This document shows positions 47,734 to 57,284 of a stretch of 64,000 bases of DNA, in pieces. A model generated the notes under the pieces. The model ran no database searches. It was not told the DNA's origin and saw only the letters and a list, made by a program, of their open reading frames with translations. Source of the stretch: Candidatus Nitrotoga arctica (lineage in GTDB: Bacteria; Pseudomonadota; Gammaproteobacteria; Burkholderiales; Gallionellaceae). Where the stretch lies: the NCBI RefSeq assembly GCF_918378365.1, contig NZ_OU912926.1, forward strand, positions 1,240,001 to 1,304,000, written 5' to 3'. How positions within the stretch are numbered: the first letter of the stretch is position 1; each line of letters starts with the position of its first letter. The position numbers and the translations under genes were made by a program.

Positions 47734-49848
47734 TTATGCCAATGTTCGAACCGATTTTTCTCGATCCCATTGGCGTGTTTTTGCCGCAGCAATAAATGCG
47801 TTCGTGTCATTAGTATCCACGACGCCTGCGTCTTGTCCGACATTCGCTATTTTTAAAAGTACCTGACCGCCTTGGTCGACGGCGATTGCCTTGAGATGAC
47901 CGAAAGCATCTCGTACAAAATCGATCGCGGCGCTTTCTATCGACAGCGCTTTCGCACCTTTGTCAGAGAGGATGATGGCGACTGCGTCGAATAGCACCGA
48001 AGGCGTGCCAGCCAGCTGCCCATCAGCCCCTAGCATCGAACCATCAGCAAGCTTCGTGCCGCCCACCTTGGGCGCAACAATCTTCACGTTAGCACCCGCA
48101 TCCATTGCGGCTTTTTTAATGTTCTTGATGACAGCGCCGTCTGAACCATCCGCGATCAGGATACCAATCGCGCGCCCCATGAGCGTGTCTTTCATCTTGC
48201 CAATAATCTGCAATGCGGGCGAAGGCTCCATTTCTCGCACGGGCGCTGCGGCCTCCGGTGCATCAGGCATTTTGTCAAATGCAAGACCTGTGGCAACCCG
48301 TTTGGCGAGATCGTCATCAATATGCCGCAGGTGACCGACCATCGCCTCACGCACGTGCACATGTTCGACCTTGGAGAGCTCAAACACTAATGCCGAGGCG
48401 ATGTGCGCCTGCTCATACGCGGTTTGGCTGAGATAGAACTGCCGTGCCTGGCTGTAGTGGTCGGCGAAGCTCTCGGCACGGATGCGGGTTTTCTCGCCAC
48501 TTTCAGTTACTGTGGCGCTATGAAAGCCCTTGATCGGCGTTTCGCGTGGCGAGTTCTCAGACAAGGAGTTGGGCTCATACGCAACGCGGCCCACCGGTTG
48601 CGCCATTTGCATGTGCCCGTCACGTTGATGGTTGGAGAAGGGGCATTTGGGCGCGTTGACCGGAATTTGATGAAAGTTGGGCGAACCCAGGCGCGAAAGT
48701 TGCGTATCGAGATAGGAGAATAAACGGCCTTGCAATAGTGGATCATTCGAGAAATCGATGCCTGGCACAACATGAGAAGGACAGTAAGCAACCTGTTCAG
48801 TTTCAGCGAAAAAATTGTTCGGCCAGCGATCCAGCACCATGCGCCCGATCACTTTCAAGGGCACCAGTTCTTCGGGAATCAGCTTGGTCGCATCCAGATG
48901 ATCGAACGGGAATCTGTCCGCTTCTTCCTGTGTGAAAAGTTGAACCGAAAATTCCCACTCGGGGAAATGGCCGGCTTCGATGGCCTCGAACATATCGCGG
49001 CGATGAAAGTCTTGATCAGCGCCGGAAATCTTGACGGTCTCATCCCAAATGGTTGACTGCAAACCGAGCTTGGGACGCCAGTGGAATTTGACGAAGGTTG
49101 ATTTACCAGCGTCGTTAATCAGCCGGAAACTATGCACACCAAAGCCTTCAATCATGCGCAGCGAACGCGGTAGTGTGCGATCAGACATAATCCACATCAC
49201 CATATGCATGGATTCAGGCGTGAGCGAAATAAAATCCCAGAACGTGTCGTGTGCAGTCGCCGATTGTGGAAAGCCACGGTCGGGTTCCATCTTTACGGCG
49301 TGGACGAGGTCGGGGAATTTAATGGCATCCTGGATAAAGAAAACTGGAATGTTGTTGCCAACCAAATCCCAGTTGCCTTCTTTGGTATAAAACTTGACGG
49401 CAAACCCGCGTACGTCACGTGGGGTGTCGACCGAACCTGCTCCGCCTGCGACGGTCGATATGCGAGTGAAGACGGGCGTCTTTTCACCTACTTCGGTGAG
49501 AATCCTGGCAGTGGTGTATTGCTCTAATGAGGCGGTCAGCTCAAAAAATCCATGTACACCCGTTCCTCGGGCGTGAACAATACGTTCTGGAATACGTTCG
49601 TGATCGAAATGAGTAATTTTTTCGCGAAGGATAAAATCCTCCAGAAGAGTAGGTCCGCGTAAATTAGCCCTGAGCGAATTCTGATTATCGGAAAGTCCGA
49701 CGCCTTGGTTCGTGGTAAGAGTGGGGTGCTCTCCACCCGCAATCTGGTGTAGCTCGCCGCCGGCAGCCAGTTGTGAATCTCCGTTCGAGGCCGAACCTTT
49801 ATTATGTTTGGGTTTTTCAGAGTTATTCGTTTTCTTTTCCATACTCAA
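47734..49848 (-). CDS. katE: large-subunit (HPII-type) catalase
   Basis: This 704-residue clade 2 catalase decomposes hydrogen peroxide. The catalytic His92 ([14 protein letters not shown]) and Asn165 ([11 protein letters not shown]) have the same 73-residue spacing as in E. coli HPII. The haem-ligand Tyr is in [16 protein letters not shown]-terminal flavodoxin-like domain (about 555-690) is present, and the N-terminus is hydrophilic. The start is TTG (49848) seven bases after AAGGAG, or the ATG two codons later. Upstream lies a TGTACG-N4-CGTACA dyad that recurs in similar form before the DUF883 gene. Confidence 0.95.
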   Translation of the reverse strand: MSMEKKTNNSEKPKHNKGSASNGDSQLAAGGELHQIAGGEHPTLTTNQGVGLSDNQNSLRANLRGPTLLEDFILREKITHFDHERIPERIVHARGTGVHGFFELTASLEQYTTARILTEVGEKTPVFTRISTVAGGAGSVDTPRDVRGFAVKFYTKEGNWDLVGNNIPVFFIQDAIKFPDLVHAVKMEPDRGFPQSATAHDTFWDFISLTPESMHMVMWIMSDRTLPRSLRMIEGFGVHSFRLINDAGKSTFVKFHWRPKLGLQSTIWDETVKISGADQDFHRRDMFEAIEAGHFPEWEFSVQLFTQEEADRFPFDHLDATKLIPEELVPLKVIGRMVLDRWPNNFFAETEQVAYCPSHVVPGIDFSNDPLLQGRLFSYLDTQLSRLGSPNFHQIPVNAPKCPFSNHQRDGHMQMAQPVGRVAYEPNSLSENSPRETPIKGFHSATVTESGEKTRIRAESFADHYSQARQFYLSQTAYEQAHIASALVFELSKVEHVHVREAMVGHLRHIDDDLAKRVATGLAFDKMPDAPEAAAPVREMEPSPALQIIGKMKDTLMGRAIGILIADGSDGAVIKNIKKAAMDAGANVKIVAPKVGGTKLADGSMLGADGQLAGTPSVLFDAVAIILSDKGAKALSIESAAIDFVRDAFGHLKAIAVDQGGQVLLKIANVGQDAGVVDTNDTNAFIAAAKTRQWDREKSVRTLA

Positions 49849-50337
49849 GATTAATCTCCTTGGTGAGTAACGCCAGCCTACCGGCTTTTAACGTGGGTTT
49901 ATGTGGCGGTTGTTGGCATTAACCAGTTTTTTTGACAACATTACCAACTTTTAAAACTATAAGCTGGCAAAGTAAGTGTGTCTGTACGATGGCGTACACT
50001 AGTCAAATTTTTATCTGACAAGCAAAGAGTTAACAACAGAATAAAAAATTTATCGCATTTAGTTTTGTTATCAGAAAGTGCTGAGATATTGAATAGTCGG
50101 ACGATACAGTTGTGCTGGCTGGAAAATAACTGATTTCCTATCCCATTCAGTTGGATCATCTTTACGGTGATCTTGGCTTCATTCAACGTCGAGTTAAATG
50201 TAACTGCCTTGGCAATCAATCACGTCGCCAAGCAAGTCGAAGTGCGTAGGTGACTTGGGTGAAAAAACACATTGCCTGAGGCAGTAGATACATGCTGATG
50301 TAGGTAAAGTAGCTGGTTTCTGTTGATAGTAATTCGG
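49849..50337 (-). other. upstream region of katE
   Basis: 490 bases containing the katE promoter region and the dyad described separately. A 92-codon frame at 49941-50219 has no protein-like composition and is rejected. Confidence 0.35.
49981..50000. promoter_or_regulatory. inverted repeat TGTACG-N4-CGTACA upstream of katE
   Basis: TCTGTACGATGGCGTACACT contains a perfect 6-bp dyad with 4-bp spacer, about 140 bp before the katE start. The core TCTGTNCGNTNGCGTAC recurs at 61791-61807 upstream of the DUF883 operon. This suggests a shared regulator of stress genes. The regulator is not identified. Confidence 0.4.
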
Positions 50338-50847
50338 CTAGGGAGAAAAGCTGCCGGTTTGATCAATTCGAATTGCTGGATCCATCGCTCCGATATCAAG
50401 CTTGGTTTGAATCCGGTAAGCTACTTGACCTGGGATATTCTGTAGCAGTCCACCAACAAACCGGATGCCCTCAATCAGGCCGATAGTTGCAATTACTTTA
50501 AATTCGGCCTCTCCATATGCTGGTACTTCAGGTAACACATTGGTTGCACCTGCTACGACCTCGGAATCATTTAAGAATACTTTGTAGCTCATGCCACGCA
50601 GACTTAGTTTTGTTGCATTGGGATTCACTACGCGCATGCCGATCTCAAACTCTGGTATGAGGCTCTGAGATGTGAGTGGCTTAAAAGAAGTGACACCGAC
50701 TGACGGCGTCTCAAAGTTCGGGCGCAGTGACGTGCAACCTGTACCAAGACAAACCCAGAGACAGAAGAGGATCAGGAATGATACAGAATTCTTGCTGTGG
50801 GGACGTGTCAGCGTTTTTGTATAAAGTTGTTTCATACTATTCACCAT
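50338..50847 (-). CDS. LEA type 2 / WHy-domain lipoprotein
   Basis: This 169-residue protein has a basic, hydrophobic export signal ending in LGTGCTSL, a probable though imperfect lipobox, followed by a WHy/LEA_2 domain (about residues 55-160, EFEIGMRVVNPNATKLSLRG, SYKVFLNDSEVVAG). Such lipoproteins sit in the periplasm or outer membrane and are linked to desiccation and envelope stress. The start may be the first Met or MKQLYTK four codons later. It is monocistronic. Confidence 0.8.
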   Translation of the reverse strand: MVNSMKQLYTKTLTRPHSKNSVSFLILFCLWVCLGTGCTSLRPNFETPSVGVTSFKPLTSQSLIPEFEIGMRVVNPNATKLSLRGMSYKVFLNDSEVVAGATNVLPEVPAYGEAEFKVIATIGLIEGIRFVGGLLQNIPGQVAYRIQTKLDIGAMDPAIRIDQTGSFSP

Positions 50848-51103
50848 AAGGATAGGTTAATTGCACAAGCTAAATTAGCTGTGCGCATGGCTCAGACCGC
50901 CGCGCATCTGACTGGCCATGTTTCCGCCCGTCTACCGGTGCGCCAATGAGTTTTGTTATCACTTTCAATCGGTGTGCATGGGAATCTGAATTGCCATTAT
51001 GCCTACTTAACGCCTGCTTGACGTAGGCTCAGGTTAAACTGAATATGGATTAGAGGTATATTAAAAAAATAAACCTCACCTACAGGCTGCTAACATATGC
51101 GTC

Positions 51104-52141
51104 ATGAGCACACCAAATTCAACAAAATCACAACAATGGCTGCTGTATTGTCGCCCCGGCTTTGAACGAGACTGCCTGCAGGAAACGCAAGCATCGCCAC
51201 TCGAAGCCAGTGTCAACAGCGGCTTTCTTATCCTCCAGGGCAAACCGCGCCTGCATTATGACCAACTTACCTTTACCCGCCAGTTGATCACCCTGCTAGC
51301 CGAAGTGAGCGAGCTGCCCGATCGCGACCGCCTTACTCCCCTATTTGCAGCCATACCCGATACACCCGCTCAATTCAGTGCACTGTGGCTGGAAACGCCT
51401 GATACCAACGATGGCAAAACCCTGTCCGGTTTTATTAAGCGCTTTCAACCCCTGCTGGAAGAAAAGCTGCGCGCCAGCGGGCGTATGGCTGAAGACCCCA
51501 GTCTGCCCCGCCTGCATATCTTTTTCCCTGACAAGAATCGTGCACTGATTGGTACAAGTGATCCGCGCAACAGCAACACCGCAGCTATGGGTATCCTGCG
51601 AATGAAGATGCCCTATGAAGCGCCCAGTCGTTCTGTACTGAAGCTGGCCGAAGCTTTTGAGGTGTTTTTATCGGAAGACGAAAAAATACAATGGATAAGG
51701 CCGGGTATGCGCGCAGTAGATCTGGGTGCAGCTCCCGGTGGCTGGACTTGGCACCTTGTTAGTTTAGGCATGCAAGTGGAGGCAGTTGATAACGGCCCGC
51801 TCAAAGGCGTGGTGGCCGATCACCCCTCGGTTAAACACCTGCGCCTGGATGGCTTCCGCTATCGCCCCAAACACGCGGTAGACTGGCTGGTATGCGACAT
51901 GATAGAGCAACCGGGGCGAGTGGCCGCGCTGGTCGCTGACTGGATCGCCAGCGGCTCAACCAGCCGTGCCTTCTTTAACCTTAAGTTGCCGATGAAAAAA
52001 CGCGTGGAAGCCTTGAACGAAGCGCTCGCCAGCATCCGCGAGGTAATGGATAAAAAAGGCTTCAAGTATCGCTTGAAAGCGAAGCAGCTATACCATGACC
52101 GTGAAGAAGTGACTGTGTTTCTGGCCAGGATTAAACGCTAA
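51104..52141 (+). CDS. rlmM: 23S rRNA 2'-O-ribose C2498 methyltransferase RlmM
   Basis: This 345-residue enzyme methylates the ribose of C2498 in 23S rRNA. An N-terminal THUMP-like part (about 1-150, QQWLLYCRPGFERDCLQE) precedes a Rossmann methyltransferase with the SAM motif DLGAAPGGWTWHL from D206. The K-D-K-E tetrad is seen in the block from MRMKMPYEAP..., D of CDMIEQPG, K of NLKLPMKK and E of HDREEVTVFLAR. The length is close to the family (E. coli 366). It is a core housekeeping gene and stands alone. Confidence 0.93.
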   Translation: MSTPNSTKSQQWLLYCRPGFERDCLQETQASPLEASVNSGFLILQGKPRLHYDQLTFTRQLITLLAEVSELPDRDRLTPLFAAIPDTPAQFSALWLETPDTNDGKTLSGFIKRFQPLLEEKLRASGRMAEDPSLPRLHIFFPDKNRALIGTSDPRNSNTAAMGILRMKMPYEAPSRSVLKLAEAFEVFLSEDEKIQWIRPGMRAVDLGAAPGGWTWHLVSLGMQVEAVDNGPLKGVVADHPSVKHLRLDGFRYRPKHAVDWLVCDMIEQPGRVAALVADWIASGSTSRAFFNLKLPMKKRVEALNEALASIREVMDKKGFKYRLKAKQLYHDREEVTVFLARIKR

Positions 52142-52201
52142 AAAAACTTTTACAAAGTCCTGCTTGTAGGAGCAGTACTAAAAACGATGCAAAGTTCAAT
52201 C

Positions 52202-52522
52202 TTATTTTGCCAAGTTAGCAATAAACTTTGACAGAGACTGGATTTCAGCATCATTTGCGCCTAAGCCTTTTGCCGGCATTTCTCCAAATTCCCAACCAAA
52301 TGAACCGCCCATGGTAATGCTAGTAGCGATTTTATTTGCTGCATCTTTATCACCTTTGTATTTTTCGGAAATTTCCATAAAAGACGGAGCAACGCTACTT
52401 TTATCAATGGCGTGACATGTACCACATTTAGCCTTGCCTTCTACAGGCATATCTACTGCCAGTGTGTGGCCTGAAGTAATCAAGCCTGCAGTCACAGCCA
52501 TGCTTACGATAATAGAATTCAT
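52202..52522 (-). CDS. small periplasmic class I cytochrome c
   Basis: This 106-residue precursor has a signal peptide (about residues 1-22, ending TLA) and one haem site CGTCH at residues 33-37. The axial Met is likely that of GEMPAKGLGANDAEIQ near residue 83. The pattern is that of cytochrome c551/c552-type electron carriers, which shuttle electrons between periplasmic complexes. It lies tail to tail with rlmM (60 bp). No oxidase of the cytochrome-c-using type is in the window, so its partner is unknown. Confidence 0.9.
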   Translation of the reverse strand: MNSIIVSMAVTAGLITSGHTLAVDMPVEGKAKCGTCHAIDKSSVAPSFMEISEKYKGDKDAANKIATSITMGGSFGWEFGEMPAKGLGANDAEIQSLSKFIANLAK

Positions 52523-52944
52523 TTTTTCTCCGTTTAAAAATGTTTAGTTTAAATCATACACTGAGCATTTTATACAAATCCCTATTGGCATATACACTCT
52601 CATCGAGAAATCATCTGAGAGGAATTAATTGCCGATGGTTTGGAAGTCAGGATTTTCCCTAGCAGTCTATCGGACTTCAGAATTTGCACCAAGATGCGCC
52701 GATCAGACCTGATATCTTTCCTAGTTAATCTACCCCCTCAATTATTTCCCAAATATGCCGCTATTTATATTCAAAATGATCATTAGATTTACTATTCAAC
52801 ACCTTGCCAAGAAAGATCATAATTGAGGTAAGTGACTTGGCAGCTTTGCATGGAATCACCGACTGCCGCGCATTGGACTGTTAAAAATATTGGTATATGC
52901 GTGACGTTCACTCAAAATAAATAAAAACATCTTGGAAACATCAA
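52523..52944. other. AT-rich intergenic region
   Basis: About 420 bases upstream of the cytochrome gene with no supported gene or clear structure. Confidence 0.35.
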
Positions 52945-53115
52945 ATGGCTATCTTTGAAATTGAAATCCAAGAAATTCCTCATGGTCATGGTTTATCCTT
53001 CAAGAAGGGCGTCGCGGATGGTTTGTTTAAATGCAGTGACAATGAGCAGAAAGTTCCCAAGAGCCATTTGAAAAGCTATGAACGTGGGTTAAAAATTGGT
53101 GCTGAGTTAGCGTAG
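52945..53115 (+). CDS. small hypothetical protein
   Basis: A 56-codon frame beginning MAIFEIEIQEIPHGHG and ending GLKIGAELA. The mix of short beta-like and basic segments (SFKKGVADGLFKC, KVPKSHLKSYERG) looks protein-like. The ribosome binding site (GGAAAC) is weak. It directly precedes the IS110 region. No family is recognised. Confidence 0.4.
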   Translation: MAIFEIEIQEIPHGHGLSFKKGVADGLFKCSDNEQKVPKSHLKSYERGLKIGAELA

Positions 53116-53375
53116 TAATCGGCCCCGTGCCGCAAATCGCGCCGAAGAAACACGTCGCTCTCCGAATGTGGCAAAGTGGAATGAGGTGCCACGGAAGACC
53201 GGAATAGCAATGGTGCATATTGCCCGAGGGTTAGCGTGGTCATGGGTGACGTCATCGACATTGGTGAATTGGCTTGGCGTTGTTGGGACGCTTGGCCGAT
53301 ATCCCGTTTAAGAGAGTGAGCTTGACGACGTACCCGATGTGGCACCACATTCCAAAACGAATGATGGAGATAATC
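53116..53375 (+). ncRNA. IS110 5' noncoding region, candidate bridge RNA
   Basis: 260 gene-free bases lie between the small gene and the IS110 transposase. They contain hairpins GTGGCA-N13-TGCCAC (53168-53192) and the palindrome ATGTGGCACCACAT (53338-53351). IS110-group elements express a structured bridge RNA from the noncoding end upstream of the recombinase gene. No consensus fold was computed, and element ends were not located, so this is a hypothesis only. Confidence 0.3.
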
Positions 53376-54737
53376 ATGGTGCAACGCAAGCAAAAAATCA
53401 GTATCAAACCCGGCAAATCCAGAGAGCCTTTAACGATCACCCATCCCCATGCGGCTGGAGTCGATATCGGTAGTTCGTCCCATTACGTATCTGTGCCGCC
53501 GGACAGGGACGACGAGCCTGTCCGGGAGTTTTCGAGCTTTACGGTTGACCTCAACGCCTTGGCCGACTGGCTCGACGCTTGCGGGGTGGACACGGTCGCG
53601 ATGGAATCCACGGGCGTGTACTGGATCCCTTTGTTCGAGCTTCTGGAATCGCGCGGCTTCAAAGTGTTTCTGGTCAATGCGCGCCACGTCAAAAATGTCT
53701 CGGGCCGCAAGTCTGACGTGCTGGACTGCCAATGGTTGCAGCAACTCATGACCTACGGTTTGCTTCGCGGCGCATTTCGTCCTACCGAAGCCGTGTGCGT
53801 ATTGCGCTCTCTATGGCGCCAGCGCGGGATGCTTTTGAGAAGCCAGGGCACGCATGTGCAGCGCATGCAAAAGGCGCTCACGCAGATGAACATCCAGCTC
53901 ACCAACGTCATCTCGGACGTGGTCGGCGAGACGGGGCAAAAGATTCTGCGCGCCATTGTCGCTGGCGAGCGCGACGGTCAAGTGCTGGCCGCAATGAAGA
54001 ATGTGCGCATTCGCGCTACCGCTGACGAAATCGCAAAAAGCCTGCAAGGCAACTGGCGCGCAGAGCATCTGTTTGCGCTCAAGCAAGCGCTGGATATGTT
54101 CGATTTCATCGGCACACAGCTAGCCGAGTGCGACCGTGAGATCGAGGGGCAATTGCAAAGCCTGCAAGTTCATGACGGCGAACCAGCGAAGGGAAAGAAG
54201 CGTGGTCGCGCCCGCAACGCGCCGAAGTTTGATCTGCGCACGCAATTGTTCAGGATGTGCGGAGTTGATCTTACGCGCATCGACGGCATCGACGTCACCA
54301 CCGCGCTTGCGGTGATCTCCGAGACCGGGGCGGACATGTCGCGCTTCCCCACGGCAGGGCACTTCGCGAGTTGGCTGGGGCTATGCCCCGGCACCAAGAT
54401 TACCGGAGGCAAAGTGATGAGCGGCAAGACCAAGCGCGTAGCCAACCGGGCGGCCCAAGCCTTGAGATTGGCCGCAGCAGCATTGCGCAGCAGCCAGTCG
54501 GCGCTGGGCGCATATTTCCGCAGGATGTGCGGGCGCATGGACAAACCTAAAGCCGTAACCGCCGCCGCGCACAAGTTGGCACGCCTGATTTACACCATGC
54601 TTACCAAGGGAGAAGAATATACCGACCAAGGGCAGGACTACTACGAAGAACGCTATCGCGAAAGAGTGTTGCGGCAACTAGCCCAGCGCGCTGAAAAAAT
54701 GGGGATGAAACTCGTCGTCAATGAACAGCCCGCTTAA
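53376..54737 (+). CDS. IS110-family transposase (DEDD recombinase)
   Basis: This 453-residue recombinase has an N-terminal RuvC-like DEDD domain (first Asp in AGVDIGSSSHYVSV, Glu in MESTGVYWIPLFELLE, the D-x-x-D of RKSDVLDCQWLQ). A long helical spacer follows, then a C-terminal Tnp2 domain with the catalytic Ser region (ASWLGLCPGTKITGGKVMSG). It moves its element without terminal inverted repeats, guided by a bridge RNA. The ATG at 53376 gives the usual N-terminus (MVQRKQKISIKPGK). The gene is intact, so the element may be active. Confidence 0.93.
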   Translation: MVQRKQKISIKPGKSREPLTITHPHAAGVDIGSSSHYVSVPPDRDDEPVREFSSFTVDLNALADWLDACGVDTVAMESTGVYWIPLFELLESRGFKVFLVNARHVKNVSGRKSDVLDCQWLQQLMTYGLLRGAFRPTEAVCVLRSLWRQRGMLLRSQGTHVQRMQKALTQMNIQLTNVISDVVGETGQKILRAIVAGERDGQVLAAMKNVRIRATADEIAKSLQGNWRAEHLFALKQALDMFDFIGTQLAECDREIEGQLQSLQVHDGEPAKGKKRGRARNAPKFDLRTQLFRMCGVDLTRIDGIDVTTALAVISETGADMSRFPTAGHFASWLGLCPGTKITGGKVMSGKTKRVANRAAQALRLAAAALRSSQSALGAYFRRMCGRMDKPKAVTAAAHKLARLIYTMLTKGEEYTDQGQDYYEERYRERVLRQLAQRAEKMGMKLVVNEQPA

Positions 54738-55284
54738 CTCTACTTTTTAAAATCAGTTGGTTGGGAGGTGTTTCTTAAGAGAACGTGAAATCGCACAATG
54801 TAGTGGTCTAATTTACATGGACAACTCGATAGATAGAAAATCCGCCATCAGAGGAGTACTCAATGACAAAGCATCGAAATTGATGGCATGAAGCACGATC
54901 CTCTGAGCACTTCTACCCTCGGTAGTGCCACTACCGACCCTTTTGATCGTAGACGTTTTCTGTCAGCGTAAGACGGCAAGCTTAACCCAGAAATTGCTCC
55001 AGTTCAGACTGGCGCCACAGCTCTGGAGCGACTAACCTTAAGCCATGGTGATTCCCACTGGCGCATTTGCAACGCGGCAAAAACCCTCGCCTACAGCCTT
55101 TTCACATAGGCGGGTGGTTTCCTACTCGATATTGCTGAATTCATTTGGCGGCGGCCTGAATTGACTTTTCTGATCTCCCATTAATACCTTCTGCCGTTCC
55201 TTAAGTGCTGACAGCATGGTTTTAACGAGTTCACATGTAACATATTGTTGTCCGTCAAGGCTTCAAGCATATAGATAGTTTATG
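54738..55284. other. intergenic region with possible IS debris
   Basis: About 550 bases after the IS110 transposase. The segment TGTAGTGGTCTAATTTACAT near 54801 resembles the left end of IS3-type elements, but the frame that follows (ATG at 54863) stops within a few codons. No gene is supported. The right end of IS110 must lie near the start of this stretch. Confidence 0.35.
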
Positions 55285-57165
55285 TCAGGATAAACGCTTT
55301 AACCAAATATGAGATGGTTCTGGTTTGCCAAATAAATATCCCTGATAAAACATTTCAGCTCTTGCTTTAAGAAAAGCAACCTGCTCATGGGTTTCTACCC
55401 CTTCAGCCACAACATCCAGTTTCATATGCTTCGCTATTGCCAGGATTGATTCAATCAACGCTGCATCATCTGAGTCGGTTGGCGCATCCTGAACAAATGT
55501 TTTATCAATTTTTAGTTCATGAATGGGAAGACGCTTAAGGTAGGTCAGCGAAGAATAACCAGTACCAAAATCATCAATCGAAAAGTGAATACCCAAAGAC
55601 GTCAGCTCAATCATCTTGGCGACAACATCACTAACGTTATCAATCATTAACCCTTCTGTGATTTCAAAAATAAGACAGCTGGCATCAGCACCCGTATTAG
55701 CCAGGATCCTCCTGACCGAAGTGACAAATCCGGGTTGGCGAAAATGTCTTGGGCTAATGTTTACCGACAGCTTGATCGAACGACCTACTATTCCATCTAG
55801 TGCTATTATTTTGCATACCTCTGTCAGCACCCAAACCCCAATATCTACAATTAAATCGGTTTCTTCAGCAATGGGAATAAAAGATACAGGAGGGATCAGA
55901 CCACGCTCAGAATGCTGCCAACGTACCAATGCTTCAGCACCAACGATGATGCCTGAAGCGTTCACCTTAGATTGAAGATACAGCTTTAACTCCCCATCCA
56001 AGATGGCCTTACGAAGTTCACGTTCAATTTGGAAGCAATGCTCCGCCATATTTGTCATGGATTGATCAATGACTATGCTCTGATTACCTCCATTTTTTTT
56101 GGCACGATGCATCGCGGTATTCACACGGCGCAGTACATCACCTATCGTGTCATCAGAGTTCTGCGGAAATAAGGCAATCCCAAGGCTGCTGGTAATGGAA
56201 ATTTCATCTGAACCCACATGAAAAGGAAATTTGAGGGCAATGTGAATCTTATCAGCTAAACCTTGAGCATGGGAGGCTATGATTTTTGAATATTTTTCAG
56301 TACGCTGTACTAAAATTGCGAATTCATCAACAGACAGTCTGGCCAATATATCTCCTGTCTCAAGTACCGTTGAGAGACGATCTGCCACCGCGCGCAACAA
56401 AATATCTCCAGTGAAATACCCGCGCGCATTATTCAGCGTTTTGAAACGATCCAGATTAAAAATTATTAATGCACTTTCATGTCCGCTCTGCTTACATGTA
56501 GACAAGGATTGATTCAACTTTTCTATCAAAAGTAAACGATTGGGTAACCCGGTTAATGTATCGTAATAAGCCAGATATTCAAGATCGTTCCTGGCTTTCT
56601 CTTTCGCTTCATAATCCTGAAAAAGCAGGCAAACCAGCATCGTTGCAGTAGGATAGAACACTAGCATTATCAACCCTGCCTCATTAATAATTTTTAGGCC
56701 AATCTGATCTGGCAAAAGCATGAATATTGCCAGCATGACAATATGTACCAGAAACCCAAACCCCAGCAGAGGGAGAGCACCCAGATAATTTCTGGAACGC
56801 TTTCTAATGTAATGAAACAGGACCCCCATTCCAGCTGATGCAATGACAACAGCAATTCCAACTAAAGTTCCTACGCCACCTAACCAAATTCGATAGGCAC
56901 CCGTGATAAATACGCTGATAAGTGCCACCAGAGGACCTCCAATGAGTCCTGCCACGGCCAATATAATTGATCGTCCGTCCAAAATTATCCCAGGCGCATA
57001 TTGAATGGGAGACATCATGCCGAATACCCCGACAGCTCCAAAAAGGAAGCCAATAAGCGCCGTGTGAGTCAACGCACGTTTCCCAGCGCGAGATATGATT
57101 ACTTGAAAGACAGCTGCAAGAGCAACTAATAAGGCGATATTTTGAATAAGTTCAAAAAAAATCAT
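55285..57165 (-). CDS. membrane GGDEF-EAL protein with 5TM-LytS-type sensor
   Basis: This 626-residue protein has an N-terminal 5TM-5TMR_LYT-like membrane sensor (about residues 5-190, with conserved FGAVGVFGMMSPIQYAPGII and DGRSIILAVAGLIGGP). A GGDEF domain (about 205-365) has its motif changed to SVDEF, so it is probably inactive as a cyclase. The intact EAL domain (about 385-620) has GAEALVRW and DDFGTGYSSL. It likely degrades cyclic di-GMP in response to a membrane or cell-wall signal. The catalytic halves are closely related to the protein at 41294-43369, suggesting a paralogous pair. Confidence 0.92.
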   Translation of the reverse strand: MIFFELIQNIALLVALAAVFQVIISRAGKRALTHTALIGFLFGAVGVFGMMSPIQYAPGIILDGRSIILAVAGLIGGPLVALISVFITGAYRIWLGGVGTLVGIAVVIASAGMGVLFHYIRKRSRNYLGALPLLGFGFLVHIVMLAIFMLLPDQIGLKIINEAGLIMLVFYPTATMLVCLLFQDYEAKEKARNDLEYLAYYDTLTGLPNRLLLIEKLNQSLSTCKQSGHESALIIFNLDRFKTLNNARGYFTGDILLRAVADRLSTVLETGDILARLSVDEFAILVQRTEKYSKIIASHAQGLADKIHIALKFPFHVGSDEISITSSLGIALFPQNSDDTIGDVLRRVNTAMHRAKKNGGNQSIVIDQSMTNMAEHCFQIERELRKAILDGELKLYLQSKVNASGIIVGAEALVRWQHSERGLIPPVSFIPIAEETDLIVDIGVWVLTEVCKIIALDGIVGRSIKLSVNISPRHFRQPGFVTSVRRILANTGADASCLIFEITEGLMIDNVSDVVAKMIELTSLGIHFSIDDFGTGYSSLTYLKRLPIHELKIDKTFVQDAPTDSDDAALIESILAIAKHMKLDVVAEGVETHEQVAFLKARAEMFYQGYLFGKPEPSHIWLKRLS

Positions 57166-57284
57166 GACTATAGTTTGACGATGAGTTAGCGGAGTAATCA
57201 GGCAGAGCCAGAAAATCAGACCGAAAACCTTTCATAAAAATTAATCTAACATCAACTGCCTAACGGGAGAATTTTGATAGGAAA

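Noticed and set aside
54801..54900. IS3-type left end and transposase start
   Set aside because: Only about 20 bases resemble an IS3 end and the frame stops after a few codons, so it is noted as possible debris only.
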